Assembly (NCBI RefSeq): GCF_023898315.1
Contig: NC_064616.1
Span: 709,371,389-709,435,388, forward strand
Length of the DNA: 64,000 nucleotides
Source: Schistocerca nitens
Lineage: Eukaryota > Arthropoda > Insecta > Orthoptera > Acrididae
Direction of reading: 5' to 3'
Part shown: positions 47,844 through 58,176 of the stretch, piece after piece
Position numbering within the stretch: the first letter of the stretch is position 1
Layout: every line of letters begins with the position of its first letter
Position numbers and translations under genes: made by a program
Notes under the pieces: generated by a model
The model's input: only the letters and a program-made list of their open reading frames with translations
The model's database searches: none
What the model was told of the DNA's origin: nothing

Positions 47844-49022
47844 CACTGAAGCACCAAAGAAACTGGTATAGGCACGCGTATACAAATACAGAGATATATT
47901 AACAGGCAGAATACGGTACTGCGGTCGGCAACGCCTATATAAGTGTCTGACGCAGTTGTTAGAGCGGTTACTGCTGCTGCGACGGCAGGTTATCAAGATT
48001 TAAGCGAGTTTGAACGAGCTGTCATAGTCGGCGCACGAGCGATGGAACACAGCATCTCCGAGGTAGTGATGAAGAGGGGATTTTTCCATATGACCATTTC
48101 ACGAGTGTACCGTGAATATCAGGAATCCGGCAAAACATCAAATCTCCGACATCGCTGTGGCCGGAAAAAGGTCCTGCAAGAAAGGACCAACGACGACTGA
48201 AGAGAATCGTTCAACGTGACAGAAGTGCAACCCTTCCGCAAACTGCTGCAGATTTCATTGCTGGGCCATCAACAAGTGTCAGCGTGCGAACCATTCAACG
48301 AAACATCATCGATATGGGCTTTCGGAGCCGAAGGTCCACTCGTGTACCCTTGATGACTGCACGACACAAAGCTTTACGTGTCGCCTGGACCCGTCAACAC
48401 CAACACTGGACTGTTGATGAGTGGCAACATGTTGCCTGGTCGGACGAGTCTCGTTTCAAATTGTAACGAGCGGATGGACGCGTACGGGTATCGAATCCAT
48501 GGATCCTGTTCAAGCCGATGGAGGCTCTGTTATGGTGTGGGGCGTGTGCAGTTGGAGTGATATGGGGCCCCTGATAAGTCTAGATGCGACTCTGGCAGGT
48601 TACACATACGTAGGTATCCTGTCTGATCACCTACATCCAGTCATGTCCATTGTGCATTCCGACGAAATTGAACAATTCCAGCATGACAATGCGACATCCC
48701 ACACGTCCAGAATTACTACAGAGCGACTCCAGGAACACTCTTTTGAGTTCAAGCACTTCCGCTGGCCGTCAAAGTCCCCAAACATGAACATTATTGAGCA
48801 TATCTGGGATGCCTTGCAATGTGCTGTTCAGAGGAAACCTCCACTCCCTTGTACTCTTACGGATTTATGGACAGCCCCGCAGGATTCATGGTGTCAATTC
48901 CCTCCAGTACTACTTCAGACATTATTCGAGTCCATGCCACGTCGTGTTGTGGCACTTCTGGGCCCTCGCGGGGGCCCTACACGATATTAGGCAGGTGTAC
49001 CAATTTATTTGGCTCTTCAGTG
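47844..49022 (+). mobile_element. Tc1-like transposon, full length but dead
   Basis: 1179 bp flanked by TA (47842-47843, 49023-49024), with inverted ends CACTGAAGCACCAAAGAAAC and the complement of caatttatttggctcttcag plus tg. The transposase starts with LSEFERAVIVGARAMEHSIS and TISRVYREYQESGKTS (paired HTH domains), then MRTIQRNIIDMGFRSRR, AWSDESRF (first Asp), GGSVMVWG, QHDNATSHTS (second Asp) and NMNIIEHIWD (Glu). I count 36 residues between the second Asp and Glu. It is inactivated by a stop after LQERTNDD, frame changes and a deletion after SRFKL. Confidence 0.88.
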
Positions 49023-49063
49023 TAGTAACCTCACACTTTTTGCTTTTTGTAGGTGATGTAGAT

Positions 49064-49330
49064 GTAAGAAGGATATTTTTTTTTCAATCTCCGATCGACT
49101 GTGAAAAGGAAACCACAGTGAAAATAAAAAAAAGGTTTGATTTGCAACATTTAGCTACACCTGCCAGCTACTTCTCCAAATAGTCGCCGCTCTGACTTAG
49201 ACATTTGTAGTAGCGTGGCATAAACTTTTTGCAATACCCTCGTCGTAGAAGGCAGCCGCCTGTGCTTTCCACCAGTTACCTATACGTGTCTGTAGTTCCC
49301 TGTTTGTGCCACAATGCTGTTCTCATTACT
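49064..49330 (-). mobile_element. mariner transposase C-terminal fragment
   Basis: The minus strand reads WWKAQAAAFYDEGI; after a +1 shift, KKFMPRYYKCLSQSGDYLEK then a stop. This is the typical C-terminus of a mariner-family transposase (Y-EGI, then a KC...GDY-EK end). Boundaries are approximate, and sequence up to about 49530 may belong to it. It sits inside the LINE. Confidence 0.7.
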
Positions 49331-49962
49331 AGCGGCTCATTTGAAACACTTCCCGTCGAAAACGCTGCAGGAGCTTCGTTATTGCACCTGCAGTGTGAAG
49401 GAAATGCATTACAGCTACGTTATGTGGGCTGCTTGAAATCAGGAGGAACACCTAAGTAGACACTTCGAACTTGGTGGGAGACACTAAAAGTTGTGTGCAT
49501 TTTTGCGTGCTCACTGTGATCTCAGAATTGAATAGTGCGACATGACATTATCGATGGGCATACTAGAGACCCTGCGCGACACATCTGTGCCAAGATTCAT
49601 TGGATTTTCACTGTTATTTTAATGACACGACCAATAGGAGGTTAAAAAAATAGCTCTCAACTGAAAGGAAAGCTGCACTAATATTCAGTCAGTTCTAGCT
49701 AAGGCTTCATAGTGGTGCAAAGATTGTTTTAATGTTCAGAAATGTACACCCGTGAACTTCATAAATCGCGAAAACAATGTAACCTGAAACTTCAATATCG
49801 ACGAGTCACAGCTGGAACGAAACAGCTGATACAAATACCTACTTGTCACAATTCACGGGATTACTGGGTGGAGGCAAAGTCTTAGGTAAAGTAGGTGGCA
49901 GTCATCGGTTAATTGTTAGATTACTGAGAATGTGCAGTCAGTATATAAAGGAGATGTTTACG

Positions 49963-50104
49963 GTCGCAGGTTCGAATCCTGCCTCGGTCATGGATGTGTG
50001 TGATGTCCTTAGGTTAGTTAGGTTTAAGTAGTTCTAAGTTCTAGGGGACTTATGACCACAGCAGTTGAGTCCCATAGTGCTTAGAGCCATTTGAACCATT
50101 TTTT
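49963..50104 (+). mobile_element. SINE family A, 5'-truncated
   Basis: Starts at gtcgcaggttcgaatcctg (box B) and runs through the family tail to agccatttgaacc. A 12-bp duplication, gagatgtttacg, at 49951-49962 and 50105-50116. Removing it restores the LINE frame KGDVYETLVQ. Confidence 0.92.
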
Positions 50105-50689
50105 GAGATGTTTACGAAACTCTCGTACAGTCCACCTTAGAATATTTCTCGAGTGTGTAAGAAGGGATATTGAACGTATGCAAAGAAGGGAAGCAGTAAT
50201 GCTGACAGGTTTTTTGACCCACGGGAGAATGTCACGGAGATCCTGAAAATCCTACACTGCTGTTCACTTGAAGGTAGACGCTATCTATTCCGCAAAAGCG
50301 TACTTGCACAATTTTAAGAACCAGTATTAAATGAGGAATTTAGGAACACACTACGTATCGCTCACACAGATACCACAAAGACAAGATTAATCAATTCCCG
50401 CGCTTGATGTAATCATTCTTCCCGCACTCCTTACGCGAATGGAACGCGAAGAAACTAAACAACAGTGCAATGGGAAGTATGCATTTCACAGTGGTTTGCA
50501 GAGTGAGGATGTAGATATATACATGTAGGTGTGCTATCGTATCAGCACCTGACACCTAACTATGACGAACAGCTTCTTATGGAAATTTCATGCAATTTCT
50601 ACAACATCCTACACTACGCTTAATAACCGTTCAAGCACCATGTAAGATCTTGAATAATTCTAAAAAGACTGCAGTTATAAGAGCCAAAG

Positions 50690-51660
50690 GACAGCATTAA
50701 TTGAGAAAGGAGTGTGACAAGGTTGTAGCGTCTGCCCGATGTTATTCAGGCACAAATTGAGCAAGCAGTAAAGGAAACACAGGAGAAGTCTGAAAGGGGG
50801 CTTAAGTTGAGAAAGAAGAAATAAAAACTTTGAGGTTTGCCAATAACACAGTAAGTCAGTCTGTTCATACAAAGTACTTGAAAAACCTGTTGGACGGAGC
50901 AGATGTCTTCAAAAGCGGTTATGCGATGAGCTTAAACAAGAGAAAAACCAGTAAAATGTAGTGGTATCGAATTAAAGCAGATGATGCCGGTGGAACTGGG
51001 CAGTAAAATAACTGATAATGGCCGCAGTAGAGAGGATATGAAATGCCTACTGGCTATGGCAAGAAAAGCATTTCTGAAAAAGAGGCAGCTGTTAGTACAT
51101 TGGCCTCGCATTCGGGAGGACGACGATCCAAGCCCGCGTCCGGCTATTCTGATTTCGGCTTTCCGTTATTTCCCTAAATTGCTTGAGACAAATAACGGTA
51201 TGGTTTCTTTGACGCAGGACAGCCGACTTCCTTCCCCATCCTTCCCTAATCCGAAGGGACTGATGTCCTCGCTGTTTGGTCCCCTCCCCCCAAAATCACT
51301 CAGTCAATCAGGATGAGAACAGAAGTTTTTGAAATGTAGTGTTGCAGAGGAATGCTGATGATTAGATAGCTAGCAGGAATAATAAATGAGAAAGTACTGA
51401 ATCAGATTGGGGAAAAATAAGTTTATGGCACAACTTGACTAAAAGTAGTGATCGGCTGTTAGGACACATCCTGAGGTATCAAGAAATAGTCAATTTGGTA
51501 ATGGAAGGACGTGTGGAGGGCAAATTTGTAGGAGAAGGCCAAGGCTTGAGTACAGTACGTTCAAATGGATGTGTGTTGTAGTTATGTAGAGATGGTAAGG
51601 CTTGCACAGATTAAACTAGCATGGAGAGTTGAGGACCGAAGACTACAACAATAGTAGCAT
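50690..51660 (+). mobile_element. RTE-like LINE fragment, decayed
   Basis: RT motif B and following regions are recognisable beside the copies at 37424 and 62410 (gagtgtgacaaggttgtagc; ELGSKITDNGRSREDMKC; LLAMARKAFLKK). A family-B SINE interrupts it at 51081-51300. The 3' end (agcatggagagttgagg then gaccgaagactacaac) is close to the RTE tail. The Asp-pair region reads RFANNT, so the catalytic residues are lost. Confidence 0.8.
51081..51300 (+). mobile_element. SINE family B
   Basis: cctcgcattcgggaggacga, then tttccctaaattgctt, ccttccccatccttccctaa and ctcgctgtttggtcc follow the family order. The head promoter is degenerate (gttagtacattgg). It lies inside the RTE fragment. Confidence 0.75.
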
Positions 51661-51839
51661 TGTTTTAATGAAGGTCGCCTGTGGGGTACTGTAGGCTGCA
51701 CATGATCGGACTTTAGATTCATGAATAGTTCACCGGTGAGGTGGATTCACTGCAAGAGATCCACTTCATTTTATGTAAATTTATTTGCAGCTGCGAATAT
51801 GGACAACCATCAACTATAAAATGGAATGACTACAATGAA

Positions 51840-52020
51840 AATTTGTGCCGGATCGGTATTCGAACCTGTATTTCCCGCTTATCTCGAACGGTCGCCACAC
51901 CATTAGGCTATCCGAGATCGTTTCAAGGCCAGAGCCAAACTTCCGCAAGCCGTCAACCATGTTTCTCAATATGCACTTGTACATTCATTATGTATATTCC
52001 CGTACAGGGGCATGCACGAT
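51840..52020 (-). mobile_element. tRNA-derived SINE-like repeat (family E)
   Basis: In reverse it carries a box-B-like ggttcgaatacc and a tRNA-like block (ggtgtggcgacc). A tail of about 100 bp follows. Target duplication not identified. Confidence 0.5.
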
Positions 52021-52643
52021 TCTGAACAACATAGGCACTACAGTATCGTATGAACAGTGTTCTTTTGGCAAATTGGATACACCCACTCGTGTAGTTTTCG
52101 ACATACTCGTAGTTTGTGCTCTGTGACATGGAGTGAGCAGAGGTATACGAGTGTCATTCCTACCCGTATCGAGGTGTTTCTGGATGGTGTGGCTGCTCAC
52201 CGCTTGTCGTTACTGAGTTACTGACGAGTCATTTGCTGAATTGTTACCCAAGTATCCGACGTTACAACCCACGACACTTGACGAAACTTATCCTCAAAAT
52301 GATGTTGCCCCTTGCAGTTGTGTCTGGCATCAATTATCTTCGAATCCAGTTATTCATGGTACCGGTACACCTTTGACACGGTGGCTCGTGAAATCCCAGT
52401 GCCGCACGACCCATATGGAGATGGAATGTCCCATGCGCCGGGAACTCATGACAGTGATCTGGTTATATGCACTCGAACGTGTGTCTTGGCCGATTCTGCG
52501 CTCTGCTGTCATGGCGACTGCAGGTAACATTTTTAACGTCGTGGAAGTCACGTGGCACTCCTAACTATTCCATTCGCGTTAATGGCAGGAGAGATGATTT
52601 CGCTACACAGCTGCTATTTCTACTTAAATTACTTACGGATACA
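52021..52643. other. no feature recognised
   Basis: Higher GC than the surroundings and short overlapping ORFs on both strands, without a recognised motif. Probably an old repeat. Confidence 0.3.
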
Positions 52644-53358
52644 CAGGGTGGTCATAAATAGTCTAAAAGCTTTTAAGTGTGTTGCAGGGTGGGCTGTACT
52701 GAGAAATAATTATTAAGAAAAAAAATGGATACGTTGCGCAGTTTGCTAGCTAATTAGCACTGAAGTTAGCCAATGAGAACGTAGTGCTCTCAAATTCAAG
52801 CGGTCGGCTAGAGACGGCGTCGCCAAACGCGTTCGTCGTTTGGTTTCATAAGACCGAATAAGAGCGAGGTGCAAAAATTGGACATAGGACGGCAGTAAGG
52901 ATCGGACCCGAGCCAAAAGCTGAGCAGTCTCGTGCATTATCATCTACACTATGATAACAAAAAAATGGTTCAAATGGCTCTGAGCACTATGGGACTTAAC
53001 TTCTAAGGTCATCAGTCCCCTAGAACTTAGAACTACTTAAACCTAACTAACCTAAGGACATCACACACATACATGCCCGAGGCAGGATTCGAACCTGCGA
53101 CCGTAGCGGTCGTACGGTTCCAGACTGTAGCGCCTAGAACCGCTCGTCCACCCCGGCCGGCCTATGATAACAAGTGACACTAATTGTATCTGGCAGGCTG
53201 CTTGAATTTTCACGCACAACGGCCTGATTCGCTAACTTCATTGCTTATTAACTCGGAAACAACGCAATGTATCGAATTTTTTTCGTAACAGATATTTATT
53301 AGCACAACCTACCATGCAACACCGTTAAAAGCTTTTCAGACTGTTTCTGATCACACTG
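52644..53358. mobile_element. MITE of Tc1/mariner type, holding a SINE
   Basis: Inverted repeats of about 140 bp: the left begins cagggtggtcataaatagtc and the right is its imperfect reverse complement ending cacactg before ta. Without the inner SINE (52961-53161 plus duplication) it is about 500 bp. There is no ORF. The CAGGGTG terminus matches the starts of the elements at 1550 and 56478. Confidence 0.75.
52961..53161 (-). mobile_element. SINE family A inside the MITE
   Basis: Full minus-strand copy (A-rich start, tail atggttcaaatggctctgag, box B in reverse, terminal ggccggc). A 12-bp duplication, ctatgataacaa, at 52949-52960 and 53162-53173. Confidence 0.93.
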
Positions 53359-53467
53359 TACATAGTCTTTGATTCAAAGTTCATATTTGATCTTTCTACT
53401 TTCTTGACTATACGTGTGAATATTTGTGTTGTGGTTTAGGTCTATATGTTTACAGTGCCTTGCGATG

Positions 53468-53635
53468 GTCTGGAGGGCGGGAAAAATAAAACTGGACCAG
53501 CAAATACTTCATGTATCTTAAGATAGGCAATCCAAGTTACATGAGCGCCTCCTGCGGCAGATGATGTAAGTTGGATTGCCTTTCTTTAAAGCGCATGAAA
53601 TATTTTCCGGGCCAATTTTATCTAGCCTACCCTGT
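53468..53635. repeat. short inverted-repeat MITE
   Basis: About 168 bp with arms of about 80 bp: ggcaatccaagttacatgag on the left pairs with the complement of atgtaagttggattgcc on the right, and ataaaactgg with ccaattttat. The right end carries ctaccctgtg. Confidence 0.7.
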
Positions 53636-53639
53636 GTGT

Positions 53640-54619
53640 AAGAGTTATGTAATACGTGCTAAAGCTATAAGATAGGTAGTTTAACCTTCTAACAACCCTA
53701 CCACAACAAAGGTCAAAATTTTAATAACAAATGTGGTGTTGCTCACGCTACTAAATACTGCATTTTCGGGCAACATCAGTCATATTATGTGGCAGGTGTC
53801 ATTAGAGCACAGATAATAGTCATTTCATGTAATAATGAAAAAACTAGGCACTCATCTTTTCTTGTTTCCCACGCTGGTCTCGTCGTAAAATCATGGCTCA
53901 ATCGTTGAAAATCTAGGTGGTTATGATTCCAAGCTCGGATGCAAAGAGGCCTAGGTTTTATTCTGCTATATTCAAAAGTTTTGTAGATGCGCTTCACAAA
54001 CCATTCTTGAAGATTACACTTTTGCTGGACAATGGTGATGTAAAAAAATAATCAGCACTCCGAAATTAAGTTACACTTCCTTTTAATTGCTTTTATTGCA
54101 ATATCACGAAACACACAAAACATCACTTCACAATACAAAACGTACTTGAAAACATCTTCCTCACATTTTATAAGCCAACTTCAATATGCATCTTTCCAAC
54201 ATGACGTCCAAGACTTGACTTTTTCAAGGTCCGACTCTCTAACAAGTTAACAACTAACTAATAATCGCTTACGCGCCCAAAAATCAGAGTTACAAGTGCG
54301 TCAAAGATCATAGTGACAAAAGAAAGAATACACATAAGAATAATATCATTGCAATATAAACATATCGATGTATCAAAAGTGAAATCAAATCTGAATGTTG
54401 TCTCAGAAATAAGTTAAGTAGTTAACAGAAATACAGTAGAATATTACTGGTATCGAGAGGTTCAGGTGAGGAACCATAATGGTTACGTAATTCAAGTACC
54501 ATTACAACCTGTAGAAACTAATTTCCGTATTGGTCAATTTCTTTTTGAATTTCGTTGGTAAACAATTAGGGTTATGATCTCTCACTTCCAAAAGTAGCAC
54601 ATAGCTGCTGATAGAGAAC
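53640..54619. other. intron, no gene
   Basis: About 1 kb without motifs. It may be the upstream, non-recognisable part of the LINE whose C-terminus follows at 54620. Confidence 0.3.
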
Positions 54620-55255
54620 AAACGCATGAATACAATTTAGAGCCAAGGCGAAGAGATCGACTGCTGTTCGATTACATTACTGGCGACAAATCACTGGAAA
54701 TAGTAACTAGCGTAAAATATCTAGGTGTAGCCATGAGGAGCGACCTAATGTGGAATGACCACATAAAACGAATTTTAGGAAAAGCGGATACCAGGTCGAG
54801 ATTCACTGGAAAAATCTTACGGAAATTTAATTTATCCACGAAAGGAATAACTTACAAAACAACTGTTAGACCAATTCATGAGAGTTGCTCATGGTCTAGC
54901 AATCTTAAAAGGTTGGATTAATCGAAGAGATAGACAATGTCCTACGAAAAGCGGGGTGTTTTGTTATGGTATCGGGTAACTGGCGCGAAAATGTTACGGA
55001 GATGCTCAACAAACTTCACAGTGGCAGACGCTGCAAGAGAGGCATTGTGCATCACAGTGAGGTTTACTGTTGAAATTCCGAGAGAGAACGGTCTGGGAAG
55101 AATTGAGCAACATATTACCTTCTCCGACTTTCGTACCGCAAAATGACCACAACGAGAACAGCAAAGACATTAGAGCTCAATACAGAAGTTTACTGACAAT
55201 CATTAGAAAAATAGTGTCTGACACATCAAAATATCTTCATCCAGGCTTGAACTGT
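54620..55255 (+). mobile_element. LINE C-terminal fragment
   Basis: One frame from about 54685 reads SLEIVTSVKYLGVAMRSDLM, then WNDHIKRILGKAD and TYKTTVRPIHES, the region after the RT core in jockey/I/CR1-type LINEs. 54940-55255 continues in other frames with weaker similarity. RT itself is absent. Confidence 0.65.
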
Positions 55256-55525
55256 TGAATTAATACTTTCTGTTTCTACTTATTCTTTAGCTAGTAATTA
55301 TATGCGTGAATTACGAGTTACAATTATCACACAATCTTCAAAGCACCGTCATTTTAATTACTTGTTGACTATCTTCATTTTTTCCTTAGAATTATCACTT
55401 CTCTTAGTCTCATTTCCAGTTTCTCACATTTCTTTCTGACCACATATTAAAGACGAGAACTCTTTCTTTGAATACATTTATTAATTTATGAGCATGTATG
55501 TGCCTTAAATGCAATGTTAACTTAC

Positions 55526-55729
55526 CTCGAAGAAGTTGATTGCATAGAACAAAGTTATATAAATTCCTGAAAACTGCTGAACGATAAAAAGCACAAACAT
55601 GATTCCCAATGGCTTGTAGCCAGTGGGTTTCAGGAAGGACTTCATGCGCATGGGGAAGCTTGAAACGGCGAGCGCCCGCATGTCCTGCGATCTAACCATC
55701 GCAGCTAGCTGTCTCTTGTGTAGCGATTT
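55526..55729 (-). CDS. facilitated trehalose transporter-like sugar porter, internal exon (TM7)
   Basis: Exon of 204 bp (68 codons, phase 0 at both ends) between acceptor CTTCCCTTTTTTTCCAG and donor GTAAGT. Residues 1-38 are the basic cytoplasmic loop after TM6 (KSLHKRQLAAMV and onward). Residues 39-68 are TM7 with QQFSGIYITLFYAINFFE, the family's QQxSGxN signature. The usual Asn (GLUT1 N288, a sugar contact) is Tyr57 here. The exon is internal: no start codon context or N-terminal domain is present, and the exons for TM1-6, with the first GRR and PESP-type motifs, were not found up to base 64000. About half of a protein of roughly 500 residues is therefore missing. Confidence 0.92.
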
Positions 55730-56134
55730 CTGGAAAAAAAGGGAAGATCGATTAATTTTGCTGTATTTAGTTGTGTCTCCGCAATAATTTTTGTGGAAAT
55801 ATTATTAAGGCACTAGCCCAGATTGTTACTGGATAGATGCCTAAGTTTTTTTTAGTGTGATTAAAGAAAAGAAATTTAAGACGATTCAATCGACTCATTT
55901 CATCAGCGATCTTCCAGATTCATGCTTGCCAGTAACTACTGTTATAGCTAATTGACATATATCAGTACCTTTGCCACAAAATGGAACTAATTTTGAGTAC
56001 ATCATTTTATAAAAATTTTAAACTCTCACTTTTTTTATTAACGTTGTAGGGGTCCAGTACTCCGTAAATACGTCTTATGTCTTCCAGAGGGCTTCCATAC
56101 TGTGCCCAGAAGAAGTATAACACGAATAAATGTA

Positions 56135-56444
56135 CTGCGCGTGGTTTCGCAGTGATTACCACACTGGAGGCCGGCCGGTGTGACCGTGCGGTTAAAGGCG
56201 CTTCAGTCTGGAACCGCGCGACCGCTACGGTCGCAGGTTCGAATCCTGCCTCGGACTTGGATGTGTGTGATGTCCTTAGCTTAGTTAGGTTTAAGTAGTT
56301 CTAGGGGACTGATGACCACAGAAGTTAAGTCCCATAGTGCTCAGAGCCATTTGAACCATTTTGAACCACACTGGATTGTGCTCCGTCGCTAGTGACCTCG
56401 CTGTCGACGGGACGTTAAACTAATCTCCTCCTCCCCCTTTCCTC
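56135..56444 (+). mobile_element. SINE family B holding a SINE A
   Basis: A 14-bp duplication, cacgaataaatgta, lies at 56121-56134 and 56445-56458. The head ggtttcgcagtgattaccac precedes the inner SINE A. After it comes the family-B tail (gctccgtcgctagtgacctc, gacgggacgttaaac). The middle of family B is deleted, so it was a short variant when SINE A landed. Confidence 0.85.
56169..56364 (+). mobile_element. SINE family A nested in SINE B
   Basis: Complete plus-strand copy from ggccggccggtgtgaccgtg to agccatttgaacc. An 11-bp duplication, accacactgga, at 56158-56168 and 56365-56375. It must be younger than its SINE B host. Confidence 0.93.
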
Positions 56445-56683
56445 CACGAATAAATGTAAATGAACCTACAAAACATACAGGGTGAAAAGTATTTAAACCG
56501 ACAAACTCTGGGAGGTTGTAGGGGACATCGAAACAAATATTTTCCCCTAATGTCATTTTTTCCTATGAGGAGTATTTAAACCGGTAGAGGAAAATTTCTC
56601 TGGCGGCAAATGAATTAAACCAAAAAACACTTTTCCATTTTTTTATGACCAAGAGACAACACATTAACACAACCCAATTTCAA

Positions 56684-58017
56684 TTACAGTAGATCTTCAA
56701 AAATGCCTCCATTGACACGTAAACAAAGGTTACACCGTCGGATCATGTTCTGTCTGCACACGGGCAAAAACCCCAGGACTATCCTGAATTGTTCCTGCTG
56801 CTGCTGCTATCCGGGCAACCAAATCCTCTTCTGCTGCAACAGGAGTTGCGCAAACAAGGTTGCGCATCTCTCCCCACACAAAAAAGTCCAGAGGGGACAT
56901 ATCTGGGGATCGAGCAGGCCATGGTACAGGACCACCTCTGCCAATCCACGTTTCTGGGAACCGTCGGTCCAGGAATCGACGCACACGACGACTGAAATGT
57001 GCCGGCGCCCCGTCACGTTGGAACCACATGCGTTGTCTTGAAGGGAGCGGGACGTCTTCCAGCAATTCTGGCAATGCTCTGGCGAGAAAACTGTAATAGT
57101 GCCTGCCATTTAATGGCCTAGGTAGCAGATACGGCCCAATTAAACAGTCCCCAACAACACCGACCCCCACATTAACGAAGAACCGCACTTGATGAGCGCT
57201 AGTAACTGTGGCATGTGGATTATTCTCACTCCAAACATGCGAATTGTGTATGTTGAAGACTCCATCACGCCCGAACATTGCTTCATCGGTAAACAACACA
57301 GAGAATGGAAATGTAGGATGCATTTCACACTGTTCCAGGTACCACTGCGAAAACTGTGCTCTGGGTGGATAATCAACTGGTTCTAGGTTGTGGACACGTT
57401 GTAAGTGAAATGGACGTAACAATTGCTCTCGAAGGACTGTTCTTACATTCGTATGATTCGTCCCCATGTTACGTGCAATTGCACGAGTGCTGATTGAAGG
57501 ATCCCGCTCCATATGCTGCAAGACAGCTTCCTCAAATTGCAGCGTTCTTACCATGCGACGGCGTCCCTGTCCAGGTAATCTGCTAAATGACCCGGTCTCT
57601 CGCAGACGTTGGTACACAGCAGCAAAGGTCGTATGATGAGGGACACGGCGATTAGGATATTGTTGTTGATAAACCCGCTGTGCAGCTCGTCCGTTGTGGT
57701 GCACTACGTAGTACACACCAACCATATCAGTGTACTCACTCCAGGTGTATCACCGAGCGAGGTGGCGCAGTGGTTAGCACACTGGACTCGCATTCGGGAG
57801 GACGACGGTTCAATCCCGTCTCCGGCCATCCTGATTTAGGTTTTCCGTGATTTCCCTAAATCGTTTCAGGCAAATGCCGGGATGGTTCCTTTGAAAGGGC
57901 ACGGCAGATTTCCTTCCCAATCCTTCCCTAACCCGAGCTTGCGCTCCGTCTCTAATGACCTCGTTGTCGACGAGACGTTAAACACTAACCACCACCACCA
58001 CAGGTGTATCGCTCCAT
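56684..58017 (-). pseudogene. DUF4817-type transposase, two lesions only
   Basis: The open frame 57725-56730 has 331 codons: a helix-turn-helix domain (residues 1-60; NGRAAQRVYQQQYPNRR), a second one (61-110; STRAIARNMGTNHTNVRTVL) and the catalytic core with Asp147 (FTDEAMF), Asp238 (QRDGAPAHF) and Asp280 (SPDMSPLDFFVWG). 41 residues separate the last two, the DD41D spacing. The true start is upstream: skipping the SINE and one target copy, ATG at 58017 reads MERYTWSEYTD into Met at 57725. Near the end an extra base at 56756 shifts the frame; the neighbouring frame reads RQNMIRRCNLCLRVNGG to a TAA at 56686-56684. Inactive as it stands. Confidence 0.88.
57752..58000 (+). mobile_element. SINE family B, complete copy
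   Basis: Box A tggcgcagtgg, box B ggttcaatccc, then cctgatttaggttttccgtg, aaatgccgggatggttcc and gacgttaaacactaaccacc. A 10-bp duplication, caggtgtatc, at 57742-57751 and 58001-58010. This is the best-preserved family-B copy in the window. Confidence 0.95.
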
Positions 58018-58176
58018 TAGTAAACAGAGACAATTGCCTACTACTGAAGAGCGTAATACGGCCTCCACCGGTTTAAATAATCCTCATAGGAAAAAATGAC
58101 ATTAGGGGAAAATGTTTGTTTTGAGGTCCCCTATAACCTCCCAGAGTTTGTCGGTTTAAATACTTTTCACCCTGTA

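Larger units (their letters stand above)
47390..50515 (+). mobile_element. LINE alpha, 5'-truncated, broken by three later insertions
   Basis: 47410-47841 carries ISLTFTYCRTLEHILNS, then HGFRNHR and LDFRKAFHSVPHER across frames, and LFVLYIKNPADDIN. After a Tc1 insertion the same frame resumes as SNLTLFA at 49025, leading toward the RT Asp pair. A mariner fragment follows. 49640-50510 carries the C-terminal part (KCTLVNFINREN, SYKYL-like YKYLLVTIHGITGW, VQSTLEYFSSV), interrupted by a SINE at 49963-50104. The 3' end is gtggtttgcagagtgagg then gatgtagat, as in the copy at 1335-3830. Dead. Confidence 0.8.
56478..58174 (-). mobile_element. Tc1/mariner-superfamily transposon with 109-bp inverted repeats
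   Basis: Long, nearly identical inverted repeats (56478-56586 and 58066-58174) begin CAGGGTGAAAAGTATTTAAA and are flanked by TA at 56476-56477 and 58175-58176. Inside is a single transposase gene on the minus strand, split near its start by a family-B SINE (57752-58000). Without the SINE the element is about 1.44 kb. Good preservation of ends and gene makes this the youngest-looking DNA transposon here. Confidence 0.93.

Noticed and set aside
57756-57820. Possible tRNA gene with good box A and box B
   Set aside because: Part of the family-B SINE at 57752-58000, with target duplications and no proper cloverleaf.
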